Position numbers and translations under genes: made by a program
Origin: JBGQAS01 sp963699305
GTDB taxonomy: Bacteria; Chloroflexota; Anaerolineae; Anaerolineales; Anaerolineaceae
Assembly: GCA_963699305.1 (NCBI GenBank)
Contig: OY969431.1
Coordinates: 186,001-250,000 of the forward strand
Direction: 5' to 3'
Length of the DNA stretch: 64,000 nt
The notes under the pieces: generated by a model
Seen by the model: the letters and a program-made list of their open reading frames with translations, nothing else
Database searches by the model: none
Told to the model about the DNA's origin: nothing
In this document: piece after piece, positions 8,071 to 17,645 of the stretch
Position numbering within the stretch: the first letter of the stretch is position 1
Layout of the letters: the number at the start of each line of letters is the position of its first letter

Positions 8071-9225
8071 GTGAAAAATATCATTCTTTTCTTGTTGTTT
8101 TTCGTTGGAAATATTCCGAGCCTCGGTGCTGCCAAGGCAATTCATTCGCGCGATGCTTCTGCTTCTACATCATTGGAAGCTGTGTGCATTCCCGATGTGT
8201 ATTTTTCTGATCCACAAACCTGCCTCATAGAAGGACCAGCGGCGAACCTTTCAGCGTATGCGAAAGTAGGGATCACCTTTCCAGCAACCATCTTGCCGGC
8301 TGAAGCATCGCCTGCAGAATTATATGATTTGCCTTTCTATTATGCCCGCCTTTCAGATGGTCCTGTTCCTTCATATGATGGGTTGCCGTCCGTTCCAAAC
8401 CAAACGCCCAACCGGTATTTAGAAGCAGGACTGAAGTACATCTCGTATTCCGGCTGGTCTGAAAATGATGTGGGAAAATTTTTTGTCTCAAAGAATGGCG
8501 ATTTTATCGATGGCAGCTTTATTAGTCGTATTACGGTACCTAATTTTCGGGGTTTGGTTTTCATTACAAACCCGACGTATCCATTTGGATGGATCATCGA
8601 TCAAGCGACTTCGCAGACCCAACCCGGTTATGGAAATCCGCAAGATGGAAAGAAATATTATCGATTTAATCTGGTCCCGGCGTATGAGACGCAACTGATC
8701 AAAGATACGGAGTGGGTACGTATTGGAATGAAGGAATGGATTGAAAAGCGATTGATTGCCAGGGTGCTGCCAGCCACCACACCACCGGAAGGTGTAACAG
8801 GTGGTAGATGGATCGATATCAACTTGTATGATCAGACCTTGGCTGTTTATGAAAATTACCGCCTGGTTTTTGCCACGTTGATTTGTTCAGGTCAAAATCC
8901 TTATTTCACAAAACCGGGAGTCTTTCAGATTTACTCGCCTAAAGAAAGCGATACGATGAGCGGGTCATTCACCGCTGATCGCTCGGATTATTACTATTTG
9001 GAAGATGTGCCGTGGGTGTTGTATTATGATGAGGCACGCGCCATCCATGGTGCCTACTGGCGGACACAGTTTGGATATCCTGCTTCACACGGATGTATCA
9101 ACCTGTCTGTTCCGGATGCGCATTGGGTGTTCAACTGGGCAAAAGTCGGTGATTGGGTGCGCGTTTGGGATCCTTCCGGGAAAACCCCGACCGATCCAGG
9201 TTTTTATACACAGGGTGGTGCTTAG
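8071..9225 (+). CDS. L,D-transpeptidase (YkuD domain), exported
   Basis: A 384-residue exported protein that should act on peptidoglycan. It starts with a GTG-encoded signal peptide (KNIILFLLFFVGNIPS). The C-terminal YkuD domain (about residues 240-375) has WIDINLYDQTLAVYENYRLVFATLICSG and the catalytic motif HG followed by SHGCINLSVPDA, with the active-site Cys near residue 342. The N-terminal 200 residues form a separate region with no clear name. L,D-transpeptidases make 3-3 cross-links or attach proteins to the wall. No operon partner is obvious. Confidence 0.9.
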   Translation: MKNIILFLLFFVGNIPSLGAAKAIHSRDASASTSLEAVCIPDVYFSDPQTCLIEGPAANLSAYAKVGITFPATILPAEASPAELYDLPFYYARLSDGPVPSYDGLPSVPNQTPNRYLEAGLKYISYSGWSENDVGKFFVSKNGDFIDGSFISRITVPNFRGLVFITNPTYPFGWIIDQATSQTQPGYGNPQDGKKYYRFNLVPAYETQLIKDTEWVRIGMKEWIEKRLIARVLPATTPPEGVTGGRWIDINLYDQTLAVYENYRLVFATLICSGQNPYFTKPGVFQIYSPKESDTMSGSFTADRSDYYYLEDVPWVLYYDEARAIHGAYWRTQFGYPASHGCINLSVPDAHWVFNWAKVGDWVRVWDPSGKTPTDPGFYTQGGA

Positions 9226-9269
9226 GTGTGTCATCGTAAAACCGTTCTATCGTTTTCCTCGGACAACCC

Positions 9270-10034
9270 ATGGAGCGTGTAGTCAGTATCGGCATCGACC
9301 CTTCGGATGAGAGACAGAACTACAGCCTGGCTGCCTTGGATGACGACAAGAATATCCTGGCGTTGAGCAGCGGTCAGCTTGATGATGTCTTATCCTTCGC
9401 AGCAGGGCAGACATTTGCGGTGATTGCTGTTCATATTCCAACTGTTCCACGCAAAGATCCGAAAAGGAAAAAAGGTTTCAAACCTCAACCTTTAAGAGAA
9501 AGCCGATGGATTGCACAAAACGAACAGCTTTCACTTTCCGGTGATTTCACCGCTTCACGGGATTCCATGACTTCTTCCACACGAATTCCCATACATCGGA
9601 AAATAGAAACGCTTCGGAAGGGTCAGGTTCTAAAAGAACATCTGGCAACGTTAGGCTATGTTGCCTATCAAAACAATGAAACAACCCGGGCGTATCTGGG
9701 AACAAATATTGAATCGGTATGTGTTCAGATCATCCCTGTTCCGTTATACGTAGGAAAAAGCCTGGAAGGCCGATTGCAGCGTCAGTTATTGCTGGCGGAG
9801 AACGGAGTGAACGTTGCGGACCCGATGGTTTTTTTCGAAGAGGTAACCCGGTTTAAATTACTGCATGGAAAACTTCCCTTTGAAAAGATCTACAATCCAA
9901 TGGAATTAAATGCTCTCATCTGTAGTTTTGTTGCATGGAGCATCCAACATACAGCAGAAAACATGATCTGCAAAGTCGATGAGGGAACAGAATCTATTTG
10001 GTTGCCAAGCGAGAAGCTACCGTTGGAGAAGTGA
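9270..10034 (+). CDS. DUF429-like predicted RNase H-fold protein
   Basis: A 254-residue protein. The start VVSIGIDPSDERQNYSLAALDDD resembles the first strand and catalytic Asp of RNase H-like folds. The end (NPMELNALICSFVAWSIQH, then EGTESIWLPSEK) matches the C-terminal pattern of DUF429 proteins, where a D/E-x-x-DALV helix precedes the final strand. The assignment is tentative; the substrate is unknown. The stop codon overlaps the start of the next ABC ATPase by one base, so both are co-translated. Confidence 0.6.
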   Translation: MERVVSIGIDPSDERQNYSLAALDDDKNILALSSGQLDDVLSFAAGQTFAVIAVHIPTVPRKDPKRKKGFKPQPLRESRWIAQNEQLSLSGDFTASRDSMTSSTRIPIHRKIETLRKGQVLKEHLATLGYVAYQNNETTRAYLGTNIESVCVQIIPVPLYVGKSLEGRLQRQLLLAENGVNVADPMVFFEEVTRFKLLHGKLPFEKIYNPMELNALICSFVAWSIQHTAENMICKVDEGTESIWLPSEKLPLEK

Positions 10035-11074
10035 TGCTTCAAGTAGAAAAGATCTATAAGGCATATGATGGTCAGCCGCTGCTGAAAGGGATCTCCTTTT
10101 CTGTCGCCGCCGGAGAAACGGTATGTTTACTGGGACCTTCCGGAAGCGGTAAAAGCACGTTGCTGCGCCTGATCGCCGGTTTGGAACAAATGGAAACTGG
10201 TCTCATCCTGTGGGATGGGGTGGATATGGCTGCCATACCGGTGCATCAGCGGAACTTTGGTTTTATGTTCCAGGATTACGCTCTTTTTCCCCATCGTAAT
10301 GTATATGAGAACATCGCTTTTGGATTGGAAATGCAAAAACTGCCAAAGGCTGAAGTTGACCTGCGTGTACGAAAAGCTCTTGAACAAGTGGATCTCGCCG
10401 CTTTTGCAAAACGAAATATTGCCGAACTTTCCGGCGGTGAACAACAGCGGGTGGCGTTTGCCCGTGCCATTGCCCCCCGGCCGCGCATGCTCATGCTGGA
10501 TGAGCCGCTCGGCGCACTCGATAAGACCTTGAAAGAGCAATTAATCATGGATTTGCATAGTTTGTTGCACCAAACGCAAATCCCGGCGATTTATGTCACA
10601 CACGACCAGGAGGAGGCTTTTGGAATTGCCGACCGTATCCTGCTTCTGCATAACGGTCGGGTGGAGCAGGAAGGATCGCCGGAAGGTGTATACCGCAATC
10701 CAGCCACTGTGTGGGTTGCAAAATTCCTCGGCCTTGGAAATGTCACTAAGGGGATAGTGCAAAGCATCTCCCCTTTTCGCGTCAAAACAGATGAGGGAAT
10801 ATTCCAATTACCGCCTCAACCGCAAGAACTCACCACAAGAGAAACAGGCAGCCTGGTAATTTTTCCGGATGCAGCGACTGTGTTATTGCATAAAAAAAAG
10901 CATAATTGCATTCATGGCAGAGTTGTGGATTGTAGTTTTCGGGGAGATGGATATAAGGTGCGAGTTCAAGTTCAACGTAAAAAGGCCTATGAATTTATTC
11001 TCCCAAAAGCAATTAGGCAGGGCAGTGAAATAGTACTTGAAATCGATCCCCAAAAGGTCAGGTTTATCAAATAA
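10034..11074 (+). CDS. ABC transporter ATP-binding protein with TOBE domain (FbpC/PotA type), orphan
   Basis: A 346-residue ATPase of the iron/polyamine/sugar importer class. Motifs: Walker A GPSGSGKST, Q loop MFQDYALFPH, signature LSGGEQQRVAFARA, Walker B LMLDEPLGALD, YVTHDQEEAFGIADR. The final 110 residues look like a TOBE domain, which can bind ligand or regulate. ATG 10034 with GGAG 5 bases upstream is preferred. No permease or binding protein lies nearby, so partners must be encoded elsewhere. It overlaps the DUF429-like gene by one base. Confidence 0.88.
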   Translation: MLQVEKIYKAYDGQPLLKGISFSVAAGETVCLLGPSGSGKSTLLRLIAGLEQMETGLILWDGVDMAAIPVHQRNFGFMFQDYALFPHRNVYENIAFGLEMQKLPKAEVDLRVRKALEQVDLAAFAKRNIAELSGGEQQRVAFARAIAPRPRMLMLDEPLGALDKTLKEQLIMDLHSLLHQTQIPAIYVTHDQEEAFGIADRILLLHNGRVEQEGSPEGVYRNPATVWVAKFLGLGNVTKGIVQSISPFRVKTDEGIFQLPPQPQELTTRETGSLVIFPDAATVLLHKKKHNCIHGRVVDCSFRGDGYKVRVQVQRKKAYEFILPKAIRQGSEIVLEIDPQKVRFIK

Positions 11075-11076
11075 TG

Positions 11077-11111
11077 AAAAAACTCCGGGAGCAGGTTCAA
11101 CGCTCCCGGAG
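11077..11111 (-). terminator. Intrinsic terminator of the small membrane-protein operon
   Basis: A 10-bp GC-rich stem (11083-11092 with 11102-11111) with a 9-base loop. On the minus strand six T follow. It ends the three-gene minus-strand run 12851-11125. Confidence 0.85.
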
Positions 11112-11124
11112 CCATCTAGCACCA

Positions 11125-11382
11125 TTACACAAAGGTTGAAATAGGCGGTATGAGCCCAAAAAGATTATGCCACCATGCCGGAAAGTTCTTCACCAAAGCG
11201 ATAAAACCAATGATCAGCAAAACGCAGATCAGGCATGCGAAAATGATGGTGATGATGATGACCACTTCCGAGGCGCGCAACCGGCTTTGAGGGCGTTTTT
11301 GCGTCGTTCCACTATCACCTGAATTAACAGTTGGCGCAGGCGGGGGGACGGGAGCCGGAGCTGTCTGAGATTTCTTAACCAT
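11125..11382 (-). CDS. Small single-pass membrane protein, Pro-rich N-terminus
   Basis: An 85-residue protein. A Pro/Ala-rich cytoplasmic or flexible N-terminus (APAPVPPPAPT) is followed by one transmembrane segment (VVIIITIIFACLICVLLIIGFIAL) and a short Trp-rich tail. The start at 11382 is chosen because GGAGG sits 5 bases upstream, overlapping a poorer upstream ATG. Third gene of a minus-strand run with the DUF4126 and DUF2085 proteins. Function unknown. Confidence 0.7.
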   Translation of the reverse strand: MVKKSQTAPAPVPPPAPTVNSGDSGTTQKRPQSRLRASEVVIIITIIFACLICVLLIIGFIALVKNFPAWWHNLFGLIPPISTFV

Positions 11383-11396
11383 TTTTACCTCCATTA

Positions 11397-12032
11397 TTAA
11401 TTACGTTTTCTGGAGGGAGGGGTTTCTTCTTCCTTCAGTTTGACCCGTGATTCATCCATACGCTTTTTTTTCGCTTTTTGCTTGTTCACCCTTCGCCAGA
11501 TAAACCAAATGATCAAAGCAGTGGTGAGAACCAGGATGCACGCTACGAGAACGGGCAGAACGATGGCGATAATTGAAACACCGGTCGAGACGCCGTCCTC
11601 GGCGATGGAAACCGGGATATTCCCGATCCCACCGGAAACGGCGGTCACTGCCGGGCGGATGAGGGCAGATTTCACAGCGTGGATGCTGCCAGCTACCAGC
11701 AAACCCAGGATGATACTTAATACCGGATTGACATTTTTAATGATGGATGTACTGGCAGCAAATACGATTGCTCCGGCAGTCGGACGGACAAACGTCTGGA
11801 TGATATCGTTAATGTGATTAACCACCGGGATTTTATCTGCGAAGAATTCAATGATGATCAAAACGATCAATATACCGATCACCCACCAACTGGTCATCCC
11901 GTCCCAGGGGGCTTTTAATGTGATCAGGTCGGTATATTTGGCAAGCAACGAAACCACGAGCAGGGGAATGTACGCGTTCAACCCTGCACTGGCTGCCAGA
12001 CCAAAAGCGGAAAAAACTGCTAAAAGTTCCAA
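11397..12032 (-). CDS. DUF4126 family membrane protein
   Basis: A 211-residue integral membrane protein with about five hydrophobic segments and a highly charged Lys/Arg-rich C-terminus (RRVNKQKAKKKR). Start FSAFGLAASAGLNAYIPLLVVSLLA and the block FFADKIPVVNHINDIIQTFVRPTAGAI are diagnostic for DUF4126. Function of the family is not established. It lies between two other small membrane proteins with gaps of under 20 bp. Confidence 0.85.
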   Translation of the reverse strand: MELLAVFSAFGLAASAGLNAYIPLLVVSLLAKYTDLITLKAPWDGMTSWWVIGILIVLIIIEFFADKIPVVNHINDIIQTFVRPTAGAIVFAASTSIIKNVNPVLSIILGLLVAGSIHAVKSALIRPAVTAVSGGIGNIPVSIAEDGVSTGVSIIAIVLPVLVACILVLTTALIIWFIWRRVNKQKAKKKRMDESRVKLKEEETPPSRKRN

Positions 12033-12050
12033 AATAATCCTCCAAAAAGA

Positions 12051-12851
12051 TTATAAAGTAAATCCTGCCCACGTGCCCGTAATCGCAAACCGTAATGCAT
12101 CCATCAAACCTATCTGCAGGAGTGCCGTGGTAAATCCGATGCACAACCATGGAAGGGACTGAGGTAACGTTAGCAACGTGGCATCCTTCTTCAAGAGCAT
12201 CATCCACAGCACGCAGTACACCAGCATCAGGATGGCAACCACGGTGAGCGGTGTAAGCACCGCGGACATCATTAATATATACGGATTTCCAGATAAAACT
12301 GTTGCATCCAATAGTGCAATCACCCCGATGATGATCGCCAATTGCTTCCAGGTGGAGATGATCGGTTCCGGGGTGGAATCTTTCCACAATGTGCCATTTA
12401 CAATGGGCATCAGCATCACCGGTATGGCTGCTCCCATGCCGCTGCCAGTCAATAATCGCAGCCAATTGTGCGATGTATATAAATACGGCGCGTCAGGGAT
12501 TAATTGCAGGAACGAATTGATGCTATCGAAAGCGAAGATGACGAGGAACCCAAGCAGGATGAACAGCGTCTTCTTATCTGCAAACCCGCTGCGCCGTTTT
12601 CCTGTCAACAGGAACACCAATCCGACTGCGGCCCCCAGGTACATGCCGGTGCAGCGGCTGCATAACGGGAATTGCCTGTCAAACATGAAGAAGGACCGTT
12701 CTGCAATCCGATGACATACGGAATATCCGATGGCATCCAGCTTCCCCAGGAATCCGGAGGGAGTCAACAACAGCCAACCAACGAGGATTGACATTGCCAG
12801 AACTGCAGGCAGAAGGATTGCTGGATACTGTACGATAGGTTTTTTTGGCAT
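12051..12851 (-). CDS. DUF2085 family membrane protein
   Basis: A 266-residue polytopic membrane protein. The motif CHRIAERSFFMFDRQFPLCSRCTGMYLGA (shown here as the Cys-His followed by paired Cys in LCSRCTG) defines DUF2085; conserved Cys and His could bind metal or heme, but this is unproven. About seven hydrophobic helices are visible. It is the first gene of the minus-strand run and diverges from the DUF3048 lipoprotein. Confidence 0.85.
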   Translation of the reverse strand: MPKKPIVQYPAILLPAVLAMSILVGWLLLTPSGFLGKLDAIGYSVCHRIAERSFFMFDRQFPLCSRCTGMYLGAAVGLVFLLTGKRRSGFADKKTLFILLGFLVIFAFDSINSFLQLIPDAPYLYTSHNWLRLLTGSGMGAAIPVMLMPIVNGTLWKDSTPEPIISTWKQLAIIIGVIALLDATVLSGNPYILMMSAVLTPLTVVAILMLVYCVLWMMLLKKDATLLTLPQSLPWLCIGFTTALLQIGLMDALRFAITGTWAGFTL

Positions 12852-12930
12852 CGGCAGTTAAATCATTATAGCATTTGGAAGCCGTTGCCCGTTTGTTGGA
12901 ATTATATTATGATGAAATCGAGGTGAAAAA

Positions 12931-14139
12931 ATGAAAGCAGTCATTCTGGTGGGTTGTCTGTTAGTTTTGGTTGCCTCTGCCTGTGCTCCAGGTGTGGTTC
13001 TGCCATTCATGGATCAACCGACACGGGTTTCCATCACACCGATTGGAATTACGGTTGCGCCTACGCAGGAGCCCACCAGCACACCATTTCTTCCCACCCC
13101 AACTGCCACTGCTACACCTTGGTATCCTGTTCTGGGCATGGGTCCCGGCGGATTTCCTGCCAATGTCGATCCGCTGACCGGGTTGGAAGTTCTAGATGCA
13201 AACCTGCTCGACCGGCGGACGATCTCCATTAAAGTGGAAAATATGCCCCGCGGTCGCCGTCCGCAATGGGGATTATCCAAGGCGGATATCATTTATGAAT
13301 ACTATACCGAGTGGGGCGAAACCCGTTTTAACGCCATCTATTACGGGCAAAATTCCGAACAGGTCGGTCAGATCCGCTCCGGACGCTATATTGACATCAA
13401 TATCGTTCAAATGTACAAATCCAACTTCATTTTTGGGTATGCCTGGGACCCGGAATGGCGCGCATTCGTTAATTCTGATTTTGGCAACCGTCTGATCGTT
13501 GAAAACGCCTGCACCTATCCCGCACTCTTCCGTTACGGCGGTGCTGGAGATAACCGCCTGTTGATGGCAAACTTAAACTTGCTGCCCGAAATGTACACCC
13601 GCTGCGGCATTGACAATGCCCGCCAGAACCTCGATGGCATGTTCTTTCAGCTTCAACCACCGGGCGTGAGTCAAAATGCCAACCAGGTGTTCATCCGGTT
13701 TTCCCAGGTGGTGTACAACCGCTGGGATTATGATCCTTCCATTGGCAAGTATTTACGGTTTGAGGATATCCAGACTGCCGAAAATGTGGATAGTGAAGCG
13801 TACCAACAGCTTGTTGACCGCAACGATAATTCACCCATCACCGCTGACAATGTGGTCGTTGTGATGGTGCCATATAAAATTGCCATCCAGACTTCTGAGA
13901 CGGAAGTGGTGGATGCCACCATCCTAGGTGTCGGTGATGCGTTCCTGATGCGCGATGGTCAGATCTATCAGGTGCAGTGGCGCCGGAATTCCCCCAGTGA
14001 TGTGCTCACGATCATCGATGCCAACGGTAATCCTTTCCCGTTCAAACCCGGCACGACATGGTTTGAAGTGTTAAGTACAATGACGGAGCTGAACAAAACT
14101 GCAGAAGGCATCTGGCGGTTCACATTCCATTTATACTAA
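12931..14139 (+). CDS. DUF3048 (YerB-like) lipoprotein
   Basis: A 402-residue surface lipoprotein. The signal peptide ends in ASAC, and a Thr/Pro-rich linker (TPTATATP) follows. The domain begins at about residue 85 with DPLTGLEVLDANLLDRR, then ISIKVENMPRGRRPQWGLSKADIIYE and GQIRSGRYID, which match DUF3048 (YerB family). C-terminal residues (VQWRRNSPSDVLTIIDANG, GTTWFEVL) match its second half. The family is extracytoplasmic with no settled activity. GAGGTG stands 6 bases before the ATG; a weak TTGCCC / TATGAT promoter precedes it. Confidence 0.88.
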   Translation: MKAVILVGCLLVLVASACAPGVVLPFMDQPTRVSITPIGITVAPTQEPTSTPFLPTPTATATPWYPVLGMGPGGFPANVDPLTGLEVLDANLLDRRTISIKVENMPRGRRPQWGLSKADIIYEYYTEWGETRFNAIYYGQNSEQVGQIRSGRYIDINIVQMYKSNFIFGYAWDPEWRAFVNSDFGNRLIVENACTYPALFRYGGAGDNRLLMANLNLLPEMYTRCGIDNARQNLDGMFFQLQPPGVSQNANQVFIRFSQVVYNRWDYDPSIGKYLRFEDIQTAENVDSEAYQQLVDRNDNSPITADNVVVVMVPYKIAIQTSETEVVDATILGVGDAFLMRDGQIYQVQWRRNSPSDVLTIIDANGNPFPFKPGTTWFEVLSTMTELNKTAEGIWRFTFHLY

Positions 14140-14166
14140 TAATTGGAGTATAAATCTCCGAATACC

Positions 14167-14195
14167 TTGACAAGTCGATTTTTTTGAGCGATACT
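14167..14195 (+). promoter_or_regulatory. Strong promoter of a short orphan transcript
   Basis: Consensus -35 TTGACA (14167-14172), exactly 17 bp, then -10 GATACT (14190-14195). The predicted start is near 14202. No conventional gene follows on this strand. Confidence 0.75.
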
Positions 14196-14252
14196 GTGCA
14201 TGACAATGGTTCGTTAAGTCGCCATCCCAATGAAGAGGAGGTGATGTCCATC

Positions 14253-14306
14253 ATGAGTAATAGTTTTGAACGCAGCGCTGTGGCATCCCTCCTCGCAAGT
14301 CGATAG
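14253..14306 (+). CDS. 17-residue peptide in the orphan transcript
   Basis: Reading frame MSNSFERSAVASLLASR followed by TAG. An in-frame ATG nine bases earlier (14244) would add MSI, but it lies too near the GAGGAGG site. The peptide is neutral to basic with no membrane segment, so it does not look like a type I toxin. Its last half forms the 5' arm and loop of the hairpin, so translation would melt the structure. It may be a functional peptide, a leader peptide, or not translated at all. Confidence 0.4.
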   Translation: MSNSFERSAVASLLASR

Positions 14307-14329
14307 GGTGCCACAGCGCAATAACACAG

Positions 14330-14355
14330 AAGACCGCCTGAATGGGCGGTTTTCT
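14330..14355 (+). terminator. Intrinsic terminator of the orphan transcript
   Basis: Stem ACCGCC/GGCGGT (14333-14338 with 14345-14350), extended by A-T pairs, followed by TTTCT. It could also act weakly on the opposite strand. Confidence 0.7.
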
Positions 14356-14364
14356 GATTTAATG

Positions 14365-14392
14365 TCGAAAGGCGCACAAAGTCGCCTTTCGA
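14365..14392. terminator. Hairpin between the converging units
   Basis: A 10-bp perfect stem (14365-14374 with 14383-14392). It lies 18 bp past the end of the minus-strand Cys-rich lipoprotein gene and may help terminate either strand, although T tracts are short on both sides. Confidence 0.5.
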
Positions 14393-14409
14393 TTCTTGAA
14401 TAATCATTT

Positions 14410-17400
14410 TTATCGAGGATTACATCCCAGAGCTGTATCCCAACGGCAATCTGAGTAGCTATCACATGTTGGCTGATCTTTAAATTGCCGACAATTGGTC
14501 CTTGATCCTCCGCATGTATTTGTGGTTGGGTTATACACCAATTCGTTTGGGCAGATGCAGGTTTGATTCACTGCATCGAACCTGGCTCCGGCGGGGCAGT
14601 TTGGGACACAGCCATTCAGGTCATAGTTGAAGTATTCACCGGGTGAGCAGTCGGTTTGAACACAGGTGCTGGGTAGCTTGATGATGAAGTCGTGAGCACT
14701 GGGTGGGTGCATGGACGCAAACTTGGCCATTCCAGTACCAGCCCTGCGGGCAACGTGTGCATCGGGATTATTTGGGTCGTAGGTGGGTATGTCAATCACC
14801 GGCACGCAGATCTTGCGCTGCGAGTCGTAACGGTATCCGATACGGCAGCAATCGGAATTGCGTTGGACACAATATCCGAGATTCTCATCAAAGTACTGGT
14901 CCGGTCTGCACTGGTCGTTCGGATTACCATCGCTGGTTGGCACGCAGCCGTTCACGCTGTTGTCGTACGCAAATGTCGCCACACCCGGCGTTTGCCCGGG
15001 TGGGCAGTCTCCAGCAGTATCCGGGGTGCATGTATCCGTGTACAGTATTGCTGTAGTCGTGTTGGGTGGACAATCACTGTTGGTGCCAATGGATGTATCG
15101 GGGATACACACCCCGGCATCGTTCATGTGATACCCTGTCTGGCAAGGACCCTGTCCCGGGGTGTCATTGGGTTCGCACTGCCCGTAGTTATTTGTGTGAT
15201 ACCCGGGTGGACATGGATCAGTCCCATCCGTTGGCTCGCAGTTACCGCCAAACGGGTTGTAATTTGGCGAGGTATAGTCGGGTGCCGGTGCCACTCCCGC
15301 GGGCGTTGTCTGGTTGGAAGGAGGTGTCCCGTTGGTGGAATCGCCGGGGCAGTTGCTGCCATCCGTTCCCGGGTTGGGAACACAACAACGCAATCTGCGC
15401 GAAAAGGTATAACCTACCGGGCATGGACTGCGCGGTCCGGTTTCCGGTTCGCAAAGGTTGGTCTGCCTGTTCATGGTGGAATTGGGCGGGCAGCCATCGT
15501 CGTCATTCGTAGTGCAGTTATCCAGGTTGGCCACAAAGGTCGCGTTGGGTCCGCAATCCGGCTGGGTGCCTTGATTATCCGGGACGCAAGCGCCAGTCAC
15601 GTCACGGTGATAACCCTGCGCGCAGCCATCCGTCTGGTTACCGCCCTGTTCACCGGTCGGCTCGCAAATGACAGCAGCCGTAGCTGTGGTGGGTGCCGTT
15701 CCAGGTGGGCATCCATTATTGTTGGGGTAATCATTGCCTGGGTCGTATGTACCTGGATCGTTGTTGCCGTAATCCGGTACACAGCCTGTGTAAGGGTCGT
15801 AGATATATCCATACGGACAGCCATCCTGGTTGGTCGGAACACAGTTCTGGTTGCGTGGATTGAAAATGGTTCCTTGAGGGCAACCCCAGTTATCCCTGGG
15901 GATGGAAACGCAGCAGTTGCTGAGACGATTGAAATAATAGCCTCTCGGACATAAGGGATCCCGATTAATGGAAGGGATGCAAGTTCCGTTGTCAGTCCGT
16001 ATGGTGCCTTGCGGGCAGTCTCCATTATCGGGGGGCTCGCATCCCTGCAGGTTAGCCGCGTAAGTTGTTCCGGGAGGACAATCTCCTTCCGTGGTCGGTT
16101 GGCAATCACCGGTGGCATACGCTGTGGTGTAGTTGGGGGGACAATCGTTGGGGACGTTGGGATCGCGCTCGCACTGACCCTTGTCCGGATTCCAGATATA
16201 ACCATCCGGACAGACTTCATCGGGATTATTTTGAATGATGGTTGCCACCTGTGGCGAAAAAGTGTAAATGGAGCTGCGCGGCGCCGCCACGGTTACACGA
16301 GCTGCCGCGAGGACTGAATTGAAATCCATCGGTTCGATGAATGAGAGCGGCGCGGTGGGTTCCGGCGAACCACTGCAGATGGAAACATCCACTTCGCCCC
16401 CTCCGGGATTTATGATGGTGCAATCCAGGGAACCAGCTTGTGTTGCAGAAGGGGCGCAGTCTGCCAGGTTCCCATTGATCGAAACAAAGAATCCTTCAGC
16501 AGAAGCAAGGTTAAGGTTTACAGTGAATGTCAAATCCCCATTCGGATCACAATTGGGATTTGGGATCTCAGGATTGGGCACTATTGTTTCGGGAGGTACT
16601 CCATCTTCGCAACCACCATTGTTTTGGTCGGGGGGTCTGCAGAATGGGATGTAGGTGTTCCGGCAGATGGTGGCGGTCGGATTGGGATGAACAAGGCAGC
16701 GGAAGCCGATATTTTCAAAGCTTTTATTGGGATCCGCGGAGCTTCGGTTGGCTGCTGTAAATGCCATCTCTTCAAAATTACCGCCGCGAACGACCACACC
16801 TTTCGTAATATCGATGTTGATGGGTGCATCAAATCCACCCTTGCTGTAGAAATCTGCGGAATAACCGTCCAGGGTCCATTCCGCAATGTTCCCGATGGAA
16901 TTCAGCACGCCAAAGGGACTGGCACCCGCATCATGCGAATCGACGGGATCGGGTGCACCCGTGCAGCCTTCGGTGTTGGCTTTGTCGCAGGTGGGATCGG
17001 TGTTTCCCCAGGGATATTCCTGCCCGGTGAACCCACGCGCGGCTTTTTCCCATTCCGCCTCTGTTGGTAATTCACCACCGATGGCGTTACAGAAAAATTT
17101 TGCCTGCTCCCAATTAATACCCACGATGGGATCCGTGGCGGACGCTGGGTTGTCATATTGCTTATTGTTCTTGGGCGGTGTGCATCCTCCGGATTTTACA
17201 CAGCCGAGGTACGCCTCATTCGTGACTTCCTTGGTCATGATGTAATATGCCTTGAGCATCACCCTGTGCATGGGTAATTCATCCAGCTTGGCGTTGGGAT
17301 CCTCTTTCTGGCTGCCCATCAGGAAAGTCCCGCCCGGGATGAAGACAATATCCGCTCCTGCTAATGGAAGCCCGATTGTGGGTGGAAGTCCCGATAGGAG

Positions 17401-17545
17401 CTTCCGTGGGCGTGGGTGTGAGCACCAATGTGGGTGGAGCGGTGGGACTGTACAGGGATGTTATTCCCGTACAGCTTGCGGCTAGCAGCATGATGATGGC
17501 TGCAATGCCGATCAGTTTCATTTGTAATAACGATCTGGTTTTCAT
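14410..17545 (-). CDS. Giant Cys-rich lipoprotein with SUMF1/FGE-type domain, frame-broken near the N-terminus
   Basis: About 1,045 residues if one frame break near 17370-17395 is repaired. The N-terminus (start 17545, GGAGGAG ribosome site) is a lipoprotein signal peptide ending in LLAASC plus a Thr/Pro linker. After the break the frame continues GADIVFIPGGTFLMGSQ, the classic start of a formylglycine-generating-enzyme/SUMF1 fold, with LPTEAEWEKAARG, YPWGN, NIAEWTLDGY, VVRGGNF and GFRC. The two catalytic Cys of true FGE, expected after RGG, are absent, so it is probably a binding domain. About 21 modules of the form C-P-x-G-[YT]-x(8-12)-C-x-P then fill roughly 600 residues, probably as small disulfide-knotted units exposed at the cell surface. 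Confidence 0.8.
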
Positions 17546-17645
17546 TTTCTCTCCTCCGAAAAAAAGGATCGTAATTGTTGAAAAAAGGATGAAACGCAAG
17601 CGAAAGTGGCACGACCAAGAACCAGCCCCCATTGCTTACAATTTC

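Larger units (their letters stand above)
14202..14355 (+). ncRNA. Candidate small RNA or leader-type mRNA
   Basis: A short unit of about 150 nt bounded by a consensus promoter and an intrinsic terminator. It contains a strong ribosome binding site (GAGGAGG, 14235-14241), a 17-codon ORF and a hairpin at 14275-14319: 11 perfect bp (14275-14285 with 14309-14319), then a further CCCT/AGGG pairing. The hairpin loop side carries CCTCCTC (14288-14294), the exact complement of the ribosome binding site. This suggests the RNA can switch between an open and a locked form. No known RNA family was recognised. Confidence 0.5.

Noticed and set aside
14692..15954. A 420-codon open frame on the plus strand
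   Set aside because: It is antisense to the Cys-rich repeats of the minus-strand lipoprotein; its translation is low-complexity Val/Ile/Arg-rich and has no ribosome site. Repeated Cys/Pro/Gly codons keep the opposite strand open.
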